The translations under genes and the position numbers were made by a program. Below are positions 5,747 to 8,352 of a stretch of 8,352 nt of DNA, piece after piece. The stretch is from contig JABFXT010000822.1 in the NCBI GenBank assembly GCA_013361595.1, positions 1 through 8,352 of the forward strand, given 5' to 3'. The notes under the pieces were generated by a model. That model saw nothing but the letters and a program-made list of their open reading frames with translations. It did no database searches and was not told the DNA's origin. The stretch comes from Nocardia sp. GTDB taxonomy: Bacteria; Actinomycetota; Actinomycetes; Mycobacteriales; Mycobacteriaceae. Positions within the stretch are counted from its first letter, which is position 1; the number at the start of each line of letters is the position of its first letter.

Positions 5747-5788
5747 ACCACTGTGCCCGGCGGTTCGTAACCGCCGGGCACAGTGGTT
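5746..5788. terminator. 20-bp-stem terminator between MFS and hsd4B
   Basis: The left arm (5746-5765, starting AACCACTGTGCCC) and the right arm (5769-5788, ending GCACAGTGGTT) are perfectly complementary over 20 bp with a 3-base CGT loop. On the + strand the stem ends in GGTT and continues GTTGTTCG, a T-rich tail. It lies between convergent genes and should also end the kstD-hsd4B transcript. It starts at the last base of the MFS stop codon and ends 15 bases before the hsd4B stop. It shares the CACTGTGCCCGGC core with the hairpin at 3687-3723. Confidence 0.88.
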
Positions 5789-5803
5789 GTTCGTGCGCTG
5801 CCG

Positions 5804-6667
5804 TCAGTCGGCGTAGGTGAGCACCACATCTCCCAGCACCGGGGCGCCGTCACGTTCGACGGCGGTGGCGCTGATGATCAGCTGTCCCGGCTCCTGCCAG
5901 ATCCGCGACCGCAGCGTCTCACCGGGGAAGAGCACCCCGGCGAACCGCGCCTTGAATCCGGTCACCCGGCCGGCGACGGAGTCCAGGGCCGTATCGGTGG
6001 CGGTTCTGCAGATGATCCCGTAGGTGCACAGCCCGTGCAGGATCGGCGCCGGGAAACCCGCGCCCTTCGCGAACTCCGGATCGGAGTGCAGCGGGTTGCG
6101 GTCACCGCAGAGGCGGTAGAGCAGGGCCTGCTGCGGCAGGGTCGCGGTGGTGACGTCGAAATCCGGTTCCCGGTCGGGGAGTTCGGCCTGGCTGCTCGGG
6201 CCGCGCTCACCGCCGAATCCGCCTTCGCCGCGCGCGAAGATGGAGGATCGTTCGGTCCACAGTGCTTCGCCGTCGGAACCGGTGACGGTGAACTCCTGCA
6301 CGATCACCGCATTGGAACCCTTGTCCCACAGTTCGCTGATCCGGCCGGTGCGGGTCGCCTTACCCGAGGCGGGCAGCGGCCGGTGCACCTGTACTTCCTG
6401 CGAACCGTGCACCACCTTGGCCAGGTCGATATCGACACCGGGGAATTTCACCTTCGGTGGATCCGTATCGCGCAGGGTGTGGGCGACGGTGGCGAAGGTG
6501 GGCAGTACCTGCGGTTCCCGATCGTCGAGGTAGCGCAGTTCGGCGGGGTCGGTCCAGCGGTGGCCGGCGCCGATACCCAGGTGGTAGAGCTGGACATCGG
6601 AGGCGGTCCAGGAGAATTCCTTGCTCGGGAGTTCGGCTCCCAGAGCGACTTTCGGATCGATCGGCAT
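5804..6667 (-). CDS. hsd4B: MaoC-like enoyl-CoA hydratase of steroid side-chain degradation (Hsd4B/ChsH3-like)
   Basis: The 287-aa protein is a double hot-dog MaoC hydratase. The N-terminal half begins MPIDPKVALGAELP with FSWTASDVQLYHLGIGAG (18-35) and carries LPTFATVAHTL (55-65). The C-terminal half holds the hydratase-2 motif YRLCGDRNPLHSDPEF (184-199) with Asp189, Asn191 and His194 as catalytic or oxyanion residues, then FPAPILHGLCTYG (205-217). Family members hydrate trans-2-enoyl-CoA to 3-hydroxyacyl-CoA. Length and long blocks match, from memory, M. tuberculosis Rv3538 (286 aa; Hsd4B, also called ChsH3), which hydrates a C24 steroid-CoA intermediate in cholesterol side-chain beta-oxidation. 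GAGGAG lies about 9 bases before the ATG at 6667. kstD ends 23 bases upstream on the same strand, so the two form an operon in the same order as in M. tuberculosis. It ends at a strong terminator. Confidence 0.95.
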   Translation of the reverse strand: MPIDPKVALGAELPSKEFSWTASDVQLYHLGIGAGHRWTDPAELRYLDDREPQVLPTFATVAHTLRDTDPPKVKFPGVDIDLAKVVHGSQEVQVHRPLPASGKATRTGRISELWDKGSNAVIVQEFTVTGSDGEALWTERSSIFARGEGGFGGERGPSSQAELPDREPDFDVTTATLPQQALLYRLCGDRNPLHSDPEFAKGAGFPAPILHGLCTYGIICRTATDTALDSVAGRVTGFKARFAGVLFPGETLRSRIWQEPGQLIISATAVERDGAPVLGDVVLTYAD

Positions 6668-6690
6668 ACGAGAGGTCTCCTCGGATCGGC

Positions 6691-8352
6691 TCAGGCCGCG
6701 GTCTTCTTGCGGTCGATGATGTCGTGGACCGCGAGGTAGCCGAAGGCGATCGCGGGTCCGATGGTGGCGCCGGGGCCCGCGTAGGTGTGGCCCATCACCG
6801 GGGTCGAGACATTTCCGGAGGCATAGAGGCCCTCGATCGGGGTGCCGTCCTCGCGCAGTACGCGCGCGGCGGTATCGGCGACCAGCCCGCCCTTGGTGCC
6901 GAGATCGCCCGGGACCATCTTGGCCGCGTAGAACGGGCCCTGGACCAGCGCCGCGAGGCACGGATTGGGTTTGACGGTCGGGTCGCCGTAGTACCGGTCG
7001 TACTGGCTGTCGCCGCGACCGTAGTCCTCGTCCTTACCGGATTCGGCGAAGGTGTTGAACCGCTCCACCGTGGCGGCCAGCTTGTCGGCGGGGACCCCGA
7101 TCTTCCCGGCCAGTTCGTCGAGGGTCGCGGCCTTGACGATGAGATCGTTCTCCATCCAGCGCGACGGGAACTTCAGCCCCGGCTGGAGGCTGGCGAACAT
7201 ATACCGGTTGCGGTAGCGCTGGTCGAAGACGAGCCAGGTGGGGATGTTCTCGCCCGGGCCCTCACCCTGGCCGTACTCACCGCCGTACATGGTGTGCACG
7301 GCCTCCACGTAGGGCGCGGATTCGTTGCCGAACCGCTCACCTTTCGGGTTGATCATGATCGAGCCGGGCAGGTTGCGTTCCGACAGCGCGAACCACGGCT
7401 TACCGCCCTTGAAGATGGTCGGTCCCCACCAGGCGTCCTCCATGAAGCCGATAGCGGCGCCCGCGTCCATACCCGCGACGATGCCATCGCCGGTGTTGGT
7501 GGCGGCCCCGGTTGTCCACTCAGTGGTGATCGGCTCGCGCTGGTACTTGGCGCGCATCTCCGCGTTGTGCTCGAATCCGCCGCTGCCCAGGATCACGCCG
7601 TGCCGGGCGGTGAAGGTGACGGTTTCGCCCTTGTGGGTGGCCTCGACGCCGGTGATCTTGCCGTCGGTGACGACGAGTTTGGTCATCGGGGTGTCGAGCA
7701 GTAGGGGCACGTTCGCGTCCATCAGCCCCTTGCGCATACCGGCGATCACCGCCTGACCCATCACCATCAGATGCTTGTTGGTGAATTTGGCCCAATAGGT
7801 GCGCGCACCCACCCGCAGGGCGCGCAGGACGCCCTTGGGGTGGCGGCGGATCAGGTTCAGCCGGACGAAGTCGGCCTGGGTGACGGCCACGTTCAGCGGG
7901 GCCTTCGAGTAGGGCGGGTGGATATTGAACCGCTCCTCGCCCAGGATCTTGGCATTGAACGGCTTCGGCTCACAGGACCGGCCGCCCGCGCGGCCGCCCG
8001 GGGCCTCGGGGTAGTAGTCCGAGTAGCCCTTGACCCAGGTCATCTTCAGTGGCGAATGGGCGAGGACGAAATCCATGGCCTCCGCGCCGCGGTCGATATA
8101 GGTATCGATCCGCTCGGCGGGGACCACGTCGCCGATGATGCTGTGCAGGTACCTGCGCGCTTCCTCGCGGTCGTCGGGGCCCCCCGACTCGCGCAACGCC
8201 TTGTTGCCGGGGATCCACACCCCGCCGCCCGAGCGCGCGGTGGACCCGCCGTAGTAAGGCGCCTTTTCCAGGAGCACCACACTCAGCCCGTTGTGCGCGG
8301 CGGTGAGGGCGGCGGTCATCCCGGCGGCGCCGCTGCCGACCACCACCACATC
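6691..8352 (-). CDS. kstD: 3-ketosteroid delta-1-dehydrogenase (partial, 5' end outside window)
   Basis: FAD flavoprotein that introduces the C1-C2 double bond into ring A of 3-ketosteroids, such as androstenedione to androstadienedione, a key step before ring opening. About 553 residues are visible, from D-VVVVGSGAAGM at the edge to the stop; only a short N terminus, perhaps 6-15 residues, is missing. Numbering from the Val codon at 8349: GSGAAG (5-10) and LLEKAPYYGGSTARSGGGVW (26-45) bind FAD. WVKGYSDYYPEAPGGR (105-120) holds the Tyr equivalent to Tyr119 of Rhodococcus KstD1, and APYVEA (345-350) fits Tyr318. HTYAGPGATIGPA (521-533) has Tyr523 and Gly527, with the four-residue spacing of Tyr487 and Gly491. 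All catalytic positions appear intact. The GTG at 8349 is not the start, since the frame stays open to the edge. Any KstR operator would lie upstream, outside the window. hsd4B follows after 23 bases. Confidence 0.97.
   Translation of the reverse strand, partial: DVVVVGSGAAGMTAALTAAHNGLSVVLLEKAPYYGGSTARSGGGVWIPGNKALRESGGPDDREEARRYLHSIIGDVVPAERIDTYIDRGAEAMDFVLAHSPLKMTWVKGYSDYYPEAPGGRAGGRSCEPKPFNAKILGEERFNIHPPYSKAPLNVAVTQADFVRLNLIRRHPKGVLRALRVGARTYWAKFTNKHLMVMGQAVIAGMRKGLMDANVPLLLDTPMTKLVVTDGKITGVEATHKGETVTFTARHGVILGSGGFEHNAEMRAKYQREPITTEWTTGAATNTGDGIVAGMDAGAAIGFMEDAWWGPTIFKGGKPWFALSERNLPGSIMINPKGERFGNESAPYVEAVHTMYGGEYGQGEGPGENIPTWLVFDQRYRNRYMFASLQPGLKFPSRWMENDLIVKAATLDELAGKIGVPADKLAATVERFNTFAESGKDEDYGRGDSQYDRYYGDPTVKPNPCLAALVQGPFYAAKMVPGDLGTKGGLVADTAARVLREDGTPIEGLYASGNVSTPVMGHTYAGPGATIGPAIAFGYLAVHDIIDRKKTAA

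Noticed and set aside
5783..6739. + strand open frame opposite hsd4B
   Set aside because: It is a shadow of the MaoC-like hydratase with no domain or RBS support.
6457..7704. Long + strand open frame opposite kstD and hsd4B
   Set aside because: It is antisense to two genes with clear catalytic motifs and shows no family features of its own.
1..8352. CRISPR arrays, tRNA or rRNA genes, insertion sequences, transposases, att sites
   Set aside because: No regularly spaced repeats, cloverleaf-like segments, transposase frames or terminal inverted repeats were seen on either strand.

Overview
The window comes from a high-GC Gram-positive chromosome, most likely a mycolic-acid actinobacterium of the Nocardia/Rhodococcus/Mycobacterium group, with Nocardia my best guess. 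The basis is the strong G/C third-position bias, Shine-Dalgarno-led ATG starts, an ECF sigma factor with a SnoaL tail, and a steroid-degradation gene pair that matches, from memory, the M. tuberculosis kstD-hsd4B pair (Rv3537-Rv3538). No database search was possible.

Layout. On the + strand, left to right: a MerR-family regulator (209-1144), a secreted class-2 lipase (1287-2048), an ECF sigma factor with a C-terminal SnoaL/NTF2-like domain (2116-3075) and a small stand-alone SnoaL-like protein of the SgcJ/EcaC type (3244-3654). Two hairpins follow the last stop codon. A divergent pair comes next: an XRE-cupin regulator on the - strand (3838-4419) and a 12-TM drug-efflux-type MFS transporter on the + strand (4511-5746), with a 91-base regulatory region between them. 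A 20-bp-stem hairpin (5746-5788) separates the transporter from the convergent - strand operon kstD-hsd4B (8352-5804). kstD is cut by the right edge of the window.

How the genes work together. kstD and hsd4B are core cholesterol/steroid catabolism genes: ring-A delta-1 dehydrogenation and hydration of side-chain enoyl-CoA. The XRE-cupin/MFS pair looks like a self-contained regulated efflux module. The MerR, lipase, sigma and SnoaL genes form a loose co-directional accessory block. A functional link among them is inference.

The most unusual part is the 4420-4510 intergenic region. It holds a perfect 26-base palindrome (11-bp arms, GAAA centre) and a second perfect 9-bp hairpin that touches the transporter's Shine-Dalgarno. 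It also holds a 16-codon leader ORF that runs through both structures and stops inside that Shine-Dalgarno. This is the arrangement expected of leader-peptide attenuation or translational coupling, possibly layered on repressor control. The XRE/MFS module is also bracketed by two hairpins with nearly the same core sequence.
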